From: Styela clava
Taxonomy: Eukaryota > Chordata > Ascidiacea > Stolidobranchia > Styelidae
Direction of reading: 5' to 3'
Length of the DNA: 64,000 nt
NCBI RefSeq assembly: GCF_964204865.1
Contig: NC_135250.1
Location: 7,750,001 to 7,814,000, forward strand
Position 1 is the stretch's first letter, and every line of letters begins with the position of its first letter. Shown here piece by piece: positions 25,368-38,512 of this stretch. A model generated the notes under the pieces. That model had not been told where the DNA came from, searched no databases, and worked only from the letters and a program-made list of their open reading frames with translations. A program made the position numbers and the translations under genes.

Positions 25368-28300
25368 TCAATGTTCAGGTTGCAGCGACTCCTTTCTTAC
25401 TAATTCCAATACTCTGTCCGGCAACTTGCTCTTTATATTTCCTCCTTTTTCTTTTAATTTTTCATGATATTGTAACCACATTTGTCTTCTCTTGTTCACA
25501 GTTTCAGCGAATTCAACGCCCGCTTTCCTTGCTTTCTTCAATTGCTTCACCTGAGTAAACAATAAAAATAAGTTACAACGCGATAACGTATTTGTGAGGT
25601 TTATTTTTGTTGAGCGCGAATCTAGCATTTCCAACACATATCGACCCAAATGTTTTTACCCATCTGTCACAAAATTGTTTTCACGAAAAAAATAATTTTA
25701 GGTGTGGCGGAACGCCTTAGTTTAGGTATTACTTGAGAGAAATCGCAAAAAGATTTCGAGGTATTTCCACAGTTTTTTTACCGACGGCGCAGCAACTATT
25801 CAAAATCTGATTTTGTGACAGTAAATTGATATTTTTCATGTTAAATTGTATAAGTCCATTCGTGGTTATTATACGTGACCCTAAACCTGATAGTATTTGA
25901 CCAAAAAATTTTAATTCGGATTGTAAGAATACAATAAAGACGCTGCTTCTATGAAAGGAACGAATTTCTCACCAAAATTTCGTCTTCGATTTCTTTCGTT
26001 TTTGCTCTTATTTCAAACCACCACTTCCACTGCAAAAGAGCTGCCCCATTTACATCCACGAGACTGCCTTTACATACATAACATCCAGGGTTTCGAAGAA
26101 TTCCGGTTATTGGAGATTTGATGTGTAATATTCCATCACCATTTTTAACAACCTCATTCATGTTCTTGTACGTTTTAGGCATAATTTTGGCTACACTTGC
26201 TGCATCAGAAGTATTGAGAAGTTTGACACGATCTAGGAAATAACATTAAAATTTATAGGCTCCAATATTGGACTTTTTTAGCTATCTATGAAGATCTTGA
26301 AGATGAATTTAGGGAGAATTTACTAGAACTTACTAGAGTAAACATTTCCTAGTGTATCCCATGTCCCCATTTCCTCAATATTTGCATGAACTTTTTCCTG
26401 TATGATTGCTCTAGAAATGAAATATAGGATTAGTTGAGTAATTCGATGCATTGTACGGAAGTATTAAGGCAACTTAAGCTTATAGACGTACTTTAACGAT
26501 GACATAGAACATATTTTGTTTCCATAAATTATGCAATTGAGATATGTTTAATTACAGTTATACTTTCAATTAATCACCAACGCAAGTAGAGTCTAATAAC
26601 AGTACAGATGAGCTACATTAAAAACAAAGCCTGTTTTGAAACTATGGTTTTTTCATTTAGTTACCCGTGACATAATCTCACCTGTGGGCGGTCATTATAT
26701 CTGAATTATAGTACAAAGTTGTGTTAATGTCGTAGAATATCTTTATTCTAAATTCAACAAAGTATGCGGGAGACGGACCTGAAATGAGTAAATTTGTTAC
26801 ATAAACAAAACCTGTTAAATACCAATCAAATTATAAGCATTGCTAGTCCTAAATGCGGGGTATTTAGATTAGAAGTACGCTTTGAGTCTGGGACGAAGCG
26901 TATTTATTGGTTACCAGTAGACTGGATAGTAATGAGTGGCAAAGTTGTTTGAATAGATATAAATTCAAGCCGCGACCAAGTATACGCCAAGCATGAACTA
27001 ACGGTTTTATATAATTTAAACTACTTGTTTCTACTATCTCGTCTTTCGAATATACATATCAACTTAGTTTTGACTTAAAATATATTTTTTTATTTTCTGC
27101 ACACTTTTCTATTGTATTTTAATGACAGTCAATATCATTTTAACCGTATCTGCTTTTCTTATTTTTACACAGCCAATGAAGAAACACAAGACATTTGGCA
27201 ACCCACGGTGATGTACTTATACCGCCCTGTTTTTTTTTAGTTCAATAATCATGACAGTCAAAAGTTATCTGATGCTATTGACAGATAACACATGCTGAGA
27301 AATTTTATGACAAAAAGACAGGGGTCAAAGCAGTATATATATATATATATTAAGTACGAGTCGGGCCTAGTAGAAGTTCCCATGCAACATTACTCCTGAG
27401 GCCTGGCCTGGATCACGGTAAATAGCGTGTGTATTGCCATCGTTAGGAGATAGTTTTGCTCGATTCTGACACTCTACAGTCTACATAATATTGAAGGCCT
27501 ATACAAATGCCTATTTGTCTAAATTCAGGCGGATTATCCTGCATTTGTCCAAGGCCTAGATGTTAAGGCATTCATTGTATTTCTATAGTTTACCAATAAA
27601 TCAAATAACTCAACAGTGTGTCTTATGTCTCTATTTGCTATACTCAAAACTTTTGTTCAATCTGGAGAATTGCTGCAATAATTCGCTAACAAACGACTGC
27701 ATGCGATTAACGAAATAGCAACTTACCTTTTTCAGCGTCACCCACCATTACAATAGGCTTAACGAAAAAATTGAGGTAACTGGCTGACCCTGGGCATGAT
27801 TTAGCATGAACTGAGAGTGTTGGATGATTCTCTATGACTTCCTCTTGCTTCACCATTCCCTGTAATCAAATACGGGAATATACGAAGATATAATTCGATT
27901 TCGTCTTAACATAAATAGTAACAGCAATATATATACACAATTTGCTCGCTGCTAGGACGTTATTAAGTCGGGCTCAAGAATTGTATGCTTGTATATAAGT
28001 ATGCAATATAAGCGGACCGAATAACTAATGCAATTATATATATGTAGCCCACATGGAGTAGCCTACCGGTAAATATTAAAATACGCGGTCGTTGAGAACC
28101 CGCTGGCAGTAATTTTCTGAACCAGGATAACAAGGGTTGTACGAAAACATTAGGAAAAGGACACAACACAGGAGAACTTTATAAAGATTGCGTTCGGGAG
28201 TTGGTGTTTGAGAAACCGCCTTGACTTACCTTTAAGTAGTGGAGATTCTTTTCATGCATAAATGCAGTAGAACGCAGTGAATACCGCCCAGGCATTTGTT

Positions 28301-28687
28301 CAACAATTGATCCACAATAAGATTGCATTTCATTACAAACTTTTTCAGCCTCTTCCAAGGTTTTGTACATACGACCGTATTTGACTTTTTCCTGGAGACA
28401 AACAATAATTGTTCAAGATGAAGGCTTAGTTTATATTGTGGATGTTGCGTTTATATGTTGACACAGGGAAAATTACAACGCACAGCAAAAATTCCTTACC
28501 CGAATTCCGAGAGTCTTGTTCACTGTTTTCCCGGTAAACTTTCTATAAAAACAGTTCATCGGAGCTGGGGTAATCGGTGACATCTGCGTTCCCTTTTCCG
28601 TCTCTTGTGACGGACTTGTAAATTCAAGATCCCCAACATCTCCATATCCATAAAAACGGACTGTTGCTTTCTCTACCAAGATTGTTC
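25368..28687 (-). other. Unrecognised C-terminal region of the GT7 enzyme (exons 8-14)
   Basis: Exons 8-14 encode about 366 residues after the end of the catalytic domain. Exon 9 has an apple-like pattern (MYKTLEEAEKVCNEMQSYCG, then YSLRS), suggesting a PAN-like or other disulphide-bonded module. Exon 13 has a CYVCKGSLVDVNG motif and a tryptophan pair (QWKWWFE). Exon 14 is highly charged. Junction phases are consistent throughout, so this is part of one reading frame and not a chance overlap. Confidence 0.7.
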
Positions 28688-31600
28688 CTATGTAAAAAGA
28701 GACAATTTTTCTAATTTAATTCCTGTAATGCCGCCATATTTCCTGCTTCTCTATAAATATTTGTTTCGAATTTCGAATTCATTTTACCGGTGTCTATCCG
28801 GAAGTTTCCAGCCAATTTTTTGACCAATATACCCAGTATTTTCAAGGCCCAACTCAATTTTTTACTTTACTGTAGTCGTTAGCGGAAGAGTAGACCTTAC
28901 ATAAGTGTATGCATTCGTTGTTGCTGATGTTAACAATATTACCGGAAGTATTTAGCTAGCTTCTATGTTGATAGTGTGATCACTGTTGTTGATACTAATA
29001 GAATATCGGATCGGTATATACTTATAACTCACTTATATCAATTGTCATTTTAGTCCACAATTTATGTTGACTAGTGAATTTTAATGAATAACGAATATCA
29101 CCAAGCCCGCTGTTATCTATCCCTTTCACACTCCAATGTCTTCTCCTGTCAAATTTGAATACGAAAATTGTAATAAAAACATGACATCAATCAACAATAT
29201 TATAACAATAATATTTTAAGCCTTTGTAGGTTTATGAATGCTTCCATGACAATCTCGCACAGAGTGTACAATGACACGCCAAACGGAATGATATTAAGTA
29301 TACATCCAAATGCCAATGGCTCTGCAAAGCCTATATATAAATGTTAAGAGTTTAAGAGCTTTATATATACATATACTAATTTTTATATTGCTCAATATAT
29401 ATGAGTTACGGGTAAAACATTTGTGATGAATGCTGATATGCTAAAAAGAACCTCGAGAAATTGTTTCTATTGTAAACTGGTAACTAACTTTTAGTGGAAA
29501 ACATGATTATTTTTTATTTATTCCGGACTTGTAGAATGATTACATTCATCAGATGTTTACGTTATAAGTCAATTCTGATAATATGAAACTCACGAATGAA
29601 GATAGCTGCCTATCCCATATAACGGACTAAACCACCAGGGATGTTCATGAGGAATCATTTTGTATCTTCCATATGTGGTATTGGTTGAAACAATCACCAT
29701 TTTATTACGAGCAATTCTGAAAAATAACATTTTTAGGCTTGCTTAGTCATTGGTAAAAAAGAATGCTTGAACGGATCTCCGATCTGAATCTTATCAAAGT
29801 CAAGTGGGCCAAATCCAAGAAGTACGCAGAATATTTGTATGTTCATCTACTCAAGCGTGCTTACCAAAAGGGCTGTGCTGAAAAGTTCTATCCTAACAAT
29901 AAAAAAGAGTTAGAGAGGAAAAATGTAACGCGTCTACCGTTTAGTTTGCGCTTGAAAACTTAAGATAATTTTTACCAACTATCTTGCAGATGAGCATACT
30001 GAAAAATAATTCAGACTAGCAACAATCAGGCTATTAAATATCAAAGCCATTCTATGCTTACCTCATTTCCATATCGTTATCTTCTCCACCCCATCCCCAA
30101 AAATTGTTGCTGTGTCCGTTTGCTTTTATGTAATTTTTTACAGATATTGCAGTGACTCCGCCAAATCTCGTGCCATAGTTTAGAGTGTAGTTAAATTTGT
30201 CAATAGCTTAATTAAAAAATAAAAGAACAATAATTACTTTAATGACAATACTTTTAAGATTTGGACAAGTTTAAGGTGTTTAATTTTACAAAGAAGAACG
30301 ACGCTGAAAATGCGTCATGATGTCAACTCGCTCGCTTTGTTAAGCATTCTCTTCACTGGTAAGGGTCGCAGATGAATATATAATATATTTTTGAAATAAA
30401 TTTTATCCAGTGGTAAACTGACATAACTCTTTAATCGCATTTCTCCCTCTTTACTAACAGTTCCTCATTATTTTCGTGCAAATTATATTGACATGAAATT
30501 CCGATAAAACTTGAAAGTTTAGAAAAATTTCCACTCGACAATCGCTTAATAACAAATACTTTACAAAAAAATTCCCAATAGAAATAGACGAAAATCTTTG
30601 GAGTAGGATTGAAACATAAAAACACTTGGATTCCAGAAGTCAAATGATACCCATTTAGTTCAGTTTATATCAAACGAAGCAACTGTGGAATTTTACCCGG
30701 AGAAAGATGTTTTGGCATCTTCGAACACGTGTGTAAATTTCTGTCATCTTCCACAAGCATGTCTACATCATGAAAAATGACACAATCAAAATTAATTTTT
30801 GAAAATTTTATAATTTCCAGAAAAGCTGCATTCATCACACGCGCTTTATTGAAAGCTCCATTATCAAATTGCTCAGCAACAAAAATGCAGTATCGAAGTG
30901 ATTGCCGCTGAAAAATGATGAGAATCATAAATAAATTTGGGAAAGGATGATTTCACCGCACAAGATATAAAAAAGATATGGCGAATTGCCGTTTTCTTCT
31001 TTTGTTATTCTCTGTTGTTGCTTGTCAAATGTTAGTTCGTCATGATGACTACATTTCTGTAAATTTTTGAGCATCTAATTCGTTGACATAGTTTAAATGT
31101 TAACTTCGCTGTCATAGATATCACGCTGAATCATATTTGAACTGGCTAATTTTTGAACTTTAGCATTATATATTGCAAAAATATCCAATATATTTATGGT
31201 CTATGGATTTAGCAAATAATAATCGCACCTGTAAAATAGGGTTTAGATGATTCATCAACGTAATAAGATGCTCTTTTCTATCTTTATATGGTATAATGAT
31301 GGCCACAGTTTGACGTGCCACGCACCAAGTAGGTTCAAAGCAACCGTTCTCCATAGTTCCGCCTGACTTCATAGCTTCATCTTCGGTAGGAGAGTATGAT
31401 GCGTTCACTTGAAGAGGACCAACTGGAGAAGAAGATTTTATTATTAAAGAACACATTTGCAATATACGACGTTTTCACGGTTTATTGAACAACCACTAGA
31501 TCCGATAGTTTAGGACTGTCGGTCTCTCAGTGTGGCATATGAAAAGGTTCTTATGCTATCATAGGCATAATAAAAAGCGGCACTATGTATCAGTCTACGT

Positions 31601-32709
31601 CTTATACAGAAAGGCGGAGAGAGATTAGAAACCAGAAACTGTACTACACACATACTGACACGGAACCCGCATGGGTATTTTTCAGACAGAGGAAGTTCAA
31701 CTCAAAACATGCCAAATGTAGATATACTGCAACCACAGTAAGCCTTAGTACGGTCTTTATCAACCACTGTGTACAAAAATCTCATTCAATATCAATTAAA
31801 TGATATTATTTTCTTAAAGTTAGATATATATTTTCAATACCCAATAATTTCGAATATTCTGGGCAAATGGAAAGTTTGTTCGATTCGGCGGTAGCTCGTT
31901 TGGGTGATTCCGACTCTTGAGATTTGGAACGATTTTCCGTTTCTGGTGGTTCACTTTCATATGACCTGTAGATAGGCTTCTGCTCTGATGCGTTGTCAAT
32001 GCTGTCAGGCTCAATTGTCACTTCTTCATTCTGAAATATAGTAATGAAAGTTAGTATAACAGATTGGATGATAATTTGTCCACAGAACAAATAGCAATTT
32101 TGAATTACTACTAACGCCGATCCAGAAGATGGGAAAAGAAAAACATTCCATTCAGAGGAAATGAATCACAATTTACTTTTATTTTATGGTGAACTCATTA
32201 AACGATATAAAATTTTGGAGAAATTTTCTTGCACTAAAATAAGGGATGATTACACAACGCATCCTGATACCAATCTTGAGGATAAATTGAAAGATATATG
32301 ATGCGATTTCAAATCATAACGAAAACGAAGAGGTGGAGATTTGACTTACAGAATCTGCAACAATCTTGTCGCCATATCCCTCTGTTGGAATTTCAGTGCT
32401 GGTGTATTTCCTTGTATATTCCTTCGCTTTTTCCTGTTTTTCAGTATATTTCTCCATTAGTTTTTCATCTTGAACAGTGCTTTCCGAAATATCATTGCTT
32501 TCCGAAGTCGTTTCTTGATCTTCATTTTCATCATTATTTTCTGTATTATAATCTTTTTTTATAAAATTCCGCTCTTCGTAATGATCATTTCGTATTTGAA
32601 GAAAAAGTCTGTTTTCTTTATCAGTGTTTAGGTATATTTGCATTGCAACGAGCATCAACATAGTTGTCGCAAAAATAACAATCGCAAGATGCTTAAAAAG
32701 TTTCTTCAT
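25368..32709 (-). CDS. Beta-1,4-galactosyltransferase family (GT7) enzyme with long C-terminal extension
   Basis: Fourteen exons join in frame: 32350-32709, 31841-32030, 31229-31422, 30697-30907, 30062-30206, 29594-29716, 29033-29145, 28500-28687, 28230-28391, 27727-27859, 26682-26778, 26334-26410, 25973-26232 and 25368-25550, for 811 aa. A type II signal anchor (about residues 8-26, LAIVIFATTMLMLVAMQIYL) is followed by an acidic, low-complexity stem. The catalytic domain spans about 184-445, with VGPLQVN, VAIIIPYKDRKEHL, the metal-binding DVD at 295-297 (FHDVDML), FWGWGGEDND near 354-363 and GRYKMIPHEH. It should act in the Golgi, moving galactose or N-acetylgalactosamine from UDP-sugar to a beta-linked GlcNAc. 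Donor choice cannot be read from the sequence by eye. Residues 446-811 are an extension I do not recognise; ordinary members stop near 400 aa. Confidence 0.93.
27334..27350. repeat. (TA)n microsatellite
   Basis: About eight TA dinucleotides within intron 10 of the GT7 gene. Confidence 0.9.
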
Positions 32710-34073
32710 CTTGGAAAAGTTTTTGTTTCAATAAAAATCATAAAAACAAAATGCGCCAGGAAATCTTCAAGGATTCAATGTTGTTTCATTTTTTAATTTT
32801 TTAATTTGGTTATTCTGTAAATTTACATTAAGAGAAATTTATATAACACAAGCAGTATATATGTCCACGCACATAATTGAGCTTTTATTTAAATCATGGT
32901 ACAAATGTTCAACCTTAGCCTCCAGCCAAGCTTTTCCAGATCCAATCGAAAACGAAAGCTAAAATGCACACTGGACATTATTTAAGTCCGGTAACTCAAA
33001 TCCTAATATTTAAAATATAAAATTGACTTATAACGGTATGTTGTAAACAAAACATCTGTTCGCTCATATCAACCTCTAACCTTGACAGCATCACTTATCC
33101 CATTCTCATTGTAACAGCTCAACTTACTTTCACTGGTTTTAATTCAAGTTAGATTGGTGATAAATGTTAGATCGAAGTTTACATTGCTACTGAAATACAA
33201 TTTATAAACAATGAAATTGAAACTCTCAATGAAAATAACTTGAAATTCAATATGCATTGAAGATTTTTGCAACACTTAGTTTTTAGGTTCAATACTGAAC
33301 TACATATAACGCGGTTGCATAAAATTGGTTATCACCTATTAAAAGCATCAAATGAATTTACGTAAGAAGTGGTGTTGTTACTTCAACGTCCTTATTTTTT
33401 GATAATAGACATTTATGCTACAGGACACAGGCGATCTCACATATTACTGCCAAGCATATTTTCACTTTTACAGACTGCTACCAACCTCCAACATATTCAC
33501 AGAAACTAAAATGATCTGTACTAGCAATTGATATCACTGATATCTATATAACTAACCAGTAATATCTAATAAACTGTGCAGCATTTGATCTAATTGCTGG
33601 TCAACGGCTTCCACAATATCGTAAATGAAGGCAAATACCCCCAGGCAATACAAATTATCGAAAACGTGTTTTGCTTGTTATAGAATACGTATACTATCTT
33701 TTTTATTAACGTAATGGTTTGAGGTTTGGATCAAGCGTGACTTGCGTGTATATAATTGAAATACACTTCTTATCTATAGCTAGTGATTGGTGGGAGAAAA
33801 TATGGCTGTTTAATCCTTAAATTTTGGTTCAGGTATTTATAAACTATCCATGGATTAAAAGTTTATTAACCCTATGTTACATGGCTTTTTCGATCTATAC
33901 CGTCAATATGGTGAGGACTAATGAACTTGGAAGCTTAAAACCGAATTTGTTTATCGTTTTTTCCCGAAACATCAACGCCATCAGAACTGATATTTTAGGG
34001 AATATGGCAGCTTAGAGGTGAAATAACCCAATCATTTATATATTAGTTCTGGTCATTAAACTACCTATATATT
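32710..34073. other. Upstream region of the GT7 gene, up to the repeat array
   Basis: This 1.36-kb stretch should contain the promoter of the GT7 gene. No exon, RNA gene or repeat was recognised. The frame at 33824-34015 has no supporting features. Confidence 0.45.
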
Positions 34074-35240
34074 AAATAAATTTATCTCATATAAGACATA
34101 CATCATATTGTTCTGATAAGATGATGACAAAAACATGTATGTAATCGCCACTTGACATTGGCTTGGCATCTATAAATAAAACTTGATTCCGTTAGACATA
34201 AATTCCGCAAAAATAAGACACAAAAATTCACATATCGTCCTTATTAAATATCAGCACATCCTAATTTGCTATATTTTAGAACCTGGTTGTTGAAGCATTA
34301 ATAAAATTGATAGCGTCTCAGCTAATTTAACACCCCTTTATCACAAACCAAATTAGCGAAAGCTTCGTTTTTAGAAGTTATATATGCAAGATGTCAAAAG
34401 TTTATTTGATGAATAAATATATTTAAATAAAAAAACTTGGTATATATGTAAATGATATGAATATTCCACCGTTAGTGCACCCTGCTGCTCACTGGAACGA
34501 CAATACGCCCGTAAACATGGTCCGAAGAATTAACTCATCGATGCCGCAAGGTGTCTCGCGTAATTGCCCACATAAAGAATGTGAACTTCCTGAAAAAGAT
34601 GTCGTTCGACTATTGTTATATTTGCTCGTCGAATTTTGTCTATTACAAGAAAGATACAGCTAATCTGAATCTTACAGTGAAGAAAGTACTTAGCCTGGTT
34701 TAACCAAATTGTCTAATAAACCTGTAAAATTCTATGTATTGTTATATGGTTTCAGTATTTGAATCAATTTTTCTTCAAACCTTGCTCTAATCAAAAAAAG
34801 GCATGAAGCAATTAAGCAAGCATTTTCAATGTCTCCAAAATAAACTATACCCAACCTGAGAGGATTGCATGAACCAACGTAACAGACTATGGTATATATA
34901 TACTTTTATTTACATTACATATATATTCACTAAAATTCTTACACACAAACAAACACAATAAATGAACAAACTACCCCACCAATTTCTGATGTGTTAATAT
35001 AAAACCTACAATTTGTATGTTGCTGACTTAAAATACGTTGTTGAATAAAACAAAATAATTAAATATTTAAATTCAAATTGTAGAAAACAATAACAAATTG
35101 TAAACTACATCCATAATGCAATTATAGTACGATATAATACATAAAGCAATTTCACATTTGCGAAATGGTTCAATAATAACACTGCAATAAATGCAAGCAA
35201 ATGGAGACTTAGTAGTATTACAATCGTTCTTAGGAGCGAT

Positions 35241-35322
35241 GGTGTTATGGTTATGGCGTTGTACTGACTACGTTGGTATCGTATGGACATTCGACAGGTC
35301 ACGTGAGCGGGGGATCGCCAGG
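35241..35322 (+). repeat. tRNA-like SINE piece, plus orientation, unit 1
   Basis: The unit 1 copy reads GGTGTTATGGTTATGGCGTT, resembling a polymerase III A box, then ACGTTGGTATCG and a TTCGAC motif like a weak B box. Equivalents lie at about 40995-41080, 46951-47032, 52818-52900 and 58683-58765. Confidence 0.4.
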
Positions 35323-36129
35323 TATGATTACCTGGTATGATGATTCGGTGAGAATAAATTGGACCAATTTAAGAGATGAAAAACCCGCGCGTTGGTGTAA
35401 CTCTTCGAAATTAGCCAAATTTGGAATAGAACAATTGGCACTAATTAGGACAGTCCAAAAATAATTTGAAACCAAATCAAAGTAAAAAACTTTCAGAAAA
35501 CAAAACTATTCTACTGTGAACTACTTTAATTAAAGGAATTGGTCTAACAACTGCAGAAAAGAAGATGTTGTCAACAACATGAACAACAATACAGCAACAC
35601 TACTGTCTGCGAGTTGTTTCTGTAAATAGTCAGATTTTCAGTATAAAAAATGAAAAATCTCAAGGCTCAATTGGCCATACAGAAACATTTCACATCCAAG
35701 TAGGAACATTATCCAAACAAAGCATTTCCGTAACTAGTCAGGCTCGTCATAAGCCTCAAGGTGAAACCACCATGTCGTTGGAAACACTGTTGATTGAATG
35801 AATGTTATATGCTGGATTTTGATATTTGAAAACATTTATTAATGATGTTCTGTTGTTGCCTTAATTTTTGGTACAAAATAAATGAAAGATTGATAAATAT
35901 CGCCTAAAAATTTATGATAATTCATTCGGGAATTTTTGCAAAAATTGCTACAACACATTGTTTTTAACATACGCACGAATGTGAATCAATTGTTAAAATA
36001 TGGTACAATACTCGAATTTAGAAGATGACTGGACTTTTTATAAATAAATTAACCATTATTAATTCTCAGATTGACGTTATTTGTTATGCCCTAACCTTTG
36101 CTTTATCGGTGAGCTTGAACAACGGACTA

Positions 36130-36208
36130 GCCTTGGTTCGAGATCTTTAATACGAATGCGATACCAACATCTTATCCAAACGCACTAATCACTGAGTCAT
36201 CGCGACCA
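36130..36208 (-). repeat. tRNA-like SINE piece, minus orientation, unit 1
   Basis: On the minus strand it reads GACTCAGTGATTAGTGCGTT, a good A-box match, then GATGTTGGTATCGCATTCG and a decayed B box (ATCTCGAACC). It shares the GTTGGTATCG core with the plus-oriented piece about 870 bp away. Equivalents lie at about 41867-41946, 47822-47902, 53691-53769 and 59557-59635. Confidence 0.45.
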
Positions 36209-36848
36209 AAGTTGCGACATTATTGGCAGAGCATTCGGCTGCTTTCAAATTGGTAAACTTCGTAACATAGAACTATATATGTGCCAAACGGGGTTAAGAC
36301 TTTAAGGGTCTTTATATAGATGATAGATGCATTTGTCACTACGTTAAAACAGAATTAGAATCATAACACTGTAAGTTGAGAGGTACATCCTCCAACAATT
36401 ACTACTTATATGCATCTAGAATGAATATCCACCTAACAAGACCAGGTGTGGAGAATGGGCAAGCATTCGATTACCAGTGGGATAAATACAAAGTATAATC
36501 CTAATACTACCTATATAAAATACTATCGACACAGAGTTGTAAGTCGAGCCGAGTTTATCTGTACAGGATTGGGTGCGCGATTTAGTTTGATGGAAAATGA
36601 ACAAATTTGTCAATTATCAAATTCAACTAATTAACAGGTATTGAAATCCCCCATAAAGATTTGTTTTATTTATTAAATAATTTTACCAATTTCATTAAAT
36701 TTACAAATACAACAATTTTAATTCTGGATTGCGCTTGGAATTGTGAATTCTGGTCAAGTATATGGGTTAAAATCAGCTCGCTTACAACTCTGTGCCCCTA
36801 AATAGTCACTCACGCTCGCACTCAATCAATTATAATTAAACTTTTATG

Positions 36849-38424
36849 TTAATGTTTGCGATGTAAACCCAAGCATCGCGCAAATGGGAATAACAAGCAT
36901 TTCAGAAACTTGCTTGCTTTCTTCCCCTTTGCTTTCTGTCGAGGATGAACACGTCGGTGGTTACGACTTGTGTTGATTGACTCGTTTTCCATTTTCATGG
37001 GTTTCAGTTTTGCCTCCATTGCTTCCTCTGTTCTTGCTCTCTCAAGGCTGTAAAGAATTATATATATGTGTCAGATGGAACTCTGAAACAGGACTTTACT
37101 TGAACGCAAATTGAATCACTGTGTGCGTATATATGACTAGCCACTTGGCCAAAAGAACTTACACGCTGCTCTAGTCAAATATTATGTCGTGACTCTAATA
37201 AGTGTTACCATTACTGGCGTTTAAATTTACCCGTTAGTAGAAGCAGACGGGACATACGATTTTCTTATTATACATAACTCTTGATTCTACGTTATGAGAT
37301 GCTAAAACCGTCGTTAATTAGAAATAAATAAACACAAGTTAGTAATCACCATTCATCAATGAGTTTGTCAACCATCACGTTGAGAATTTCCGCTACGTTG
37401 CTGCAATATTCATACGATAAAAATATTTCTTCCGGATAATTCGGGATGGGGAAGGCGACTGCTTGTGGTTTAGGATCATGAAACGATTCTTGATCAAACA
37501 ATCCAAGAATGTTGTCCTCCAGTTGCAGGCTTTCCAAAGATCCTTTTTAAACAAAATATGTTCAATATAGGGCACGAAACTTGAACTTCCCAACGGTTAT
37601 TTCCATTCACAAACATTAACATTTTCGTTAAAATGTAGTTCCAGACGAGCCCTCAGCACCTTGGCTACAAATATGTAGGGCCGACCGGTCGGCTTTAATC
37701 TATAAATACGAGTATAGGTCATCACACTTATTTGTTCCTATACTACGCCTCAATATTGTTTCACATTTCACTCTGCTTACTCAAACTTACTTAAATTTGG
37801 ATAGCTGCGTGTCTCCATTATCGGAACAATTACCTGATCTTGCGTCATCACGATAGGTTCGCTAGCCATTTTCTCCATAATTTTCTGGTATTCGACATGC
37901 TTCGTTTCGAACAAACCTGGGAATTTATAGCTAATTTTTTAACATCTATATTTTAAAATTCCATTACATATTTTAAAAAATATACTTACTCAAGATGCAA
38001 GGTGAACTTTGAGTGCTCAGCCAGCATTCCTGCTTCGGTTTTTGAATGATTGATGGATTGAGATAGTACTCGCTTCTCCACTTTTTGGTTGTCGTTAGTG
38101 GTGAGATCTATGTAAATTAAAATAAATTGTACCGTGGACATTTTAAATAGTAGTGATACAAATATCATGCCCAAAATGAAGCGAAAATTCAGAAAGATGA
38201 TATGTAGTAGTATATTCGGTAAACTAATAGCGAAGAGGTTTGTTAACGTTTACGCTATCTTAACTTCACCCTAAATAACTCTTTTCTACAAAAAAGTAGT
38301 CAGCTGATGTACAAGATTAATGATAGGTTTATAATCTTTTGTGAGAAAGTCTCCCATATTCTTTTGTAGAAAAAAAAATCGACACAGTTATCGCATTATT
38401 CATTCTCGACTGCATAATTTTCAT
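36849..38424 (-). pseudogene. Array gene copy 1, first exon broken
   Basis: Exons 2-5 (37990-38107, 37791-37916, 37350-37542, 36849-37047) are open, with sites and phases like the other copies. Exon 1 is cut. Homology stops near 38397, removing its last 26 or so bases, its donor and the start of intron 1, so the 38424 start codon no longer leads to exon 2. No good replacement donor is visible nearby. Exon 4 is also the most divergent, reading LGLFDQESFHDPKP where others read LSDQESVHDPKP. The copy is probably dead, or uses an unseen alternative first exon. Confidence 0.6.
37680..37693. other. 14-bp palindrome in intron 3 of array gene copy 1
   Basis: GCCGACCGGTCGGC is self-complementary and GC-rich in AT-rich surroundings. 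It recurs unchanged at 43433-43446, 49387-49400, 55255-55268 and 61094-61107. Confidence 0.6.
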
Positions 38425-38504
38425 CTAGTTGTTCACGCGGTGAAAACTGTGCAATTGATATTTTCTCAAAATATAAATCAATTTTAATAAAATTGTTACG
38501 TTTA

Positions 38505-38512
38505 TGACGTCA
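38505..38512. promoter_or_regulatory. CRE-like TGACGTCA upstream of array gene copy 1
   Basis: A perfect 8-bp palindromic CREB/ATF site lies 81 bp upstream of the ATG (minus strand), retained although exon 1 is broken. Confidence 0.5.

Larger units (their letters stand above)
34448..36848. other. Downstream flank of array gene copy 1 (same layout in every unit)
   Basis: Apart from the two SINE pieces, this part of the unit holds short frames that do not survive in all copies. One is a plus-strand frame near the unit head (for example 51999-52184). Another is a minus-strand 120-codon frame with a hydrophobic stretch (for example 52682-53044). I do not call either a gene. Confidence 0.5.

Noticed and set aside
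29763-29963. 66-codon plus-strand frame
   Set aside because: It lies mostly in intron 5 of the GT7 gene on the other strand and has no domain or splice support.
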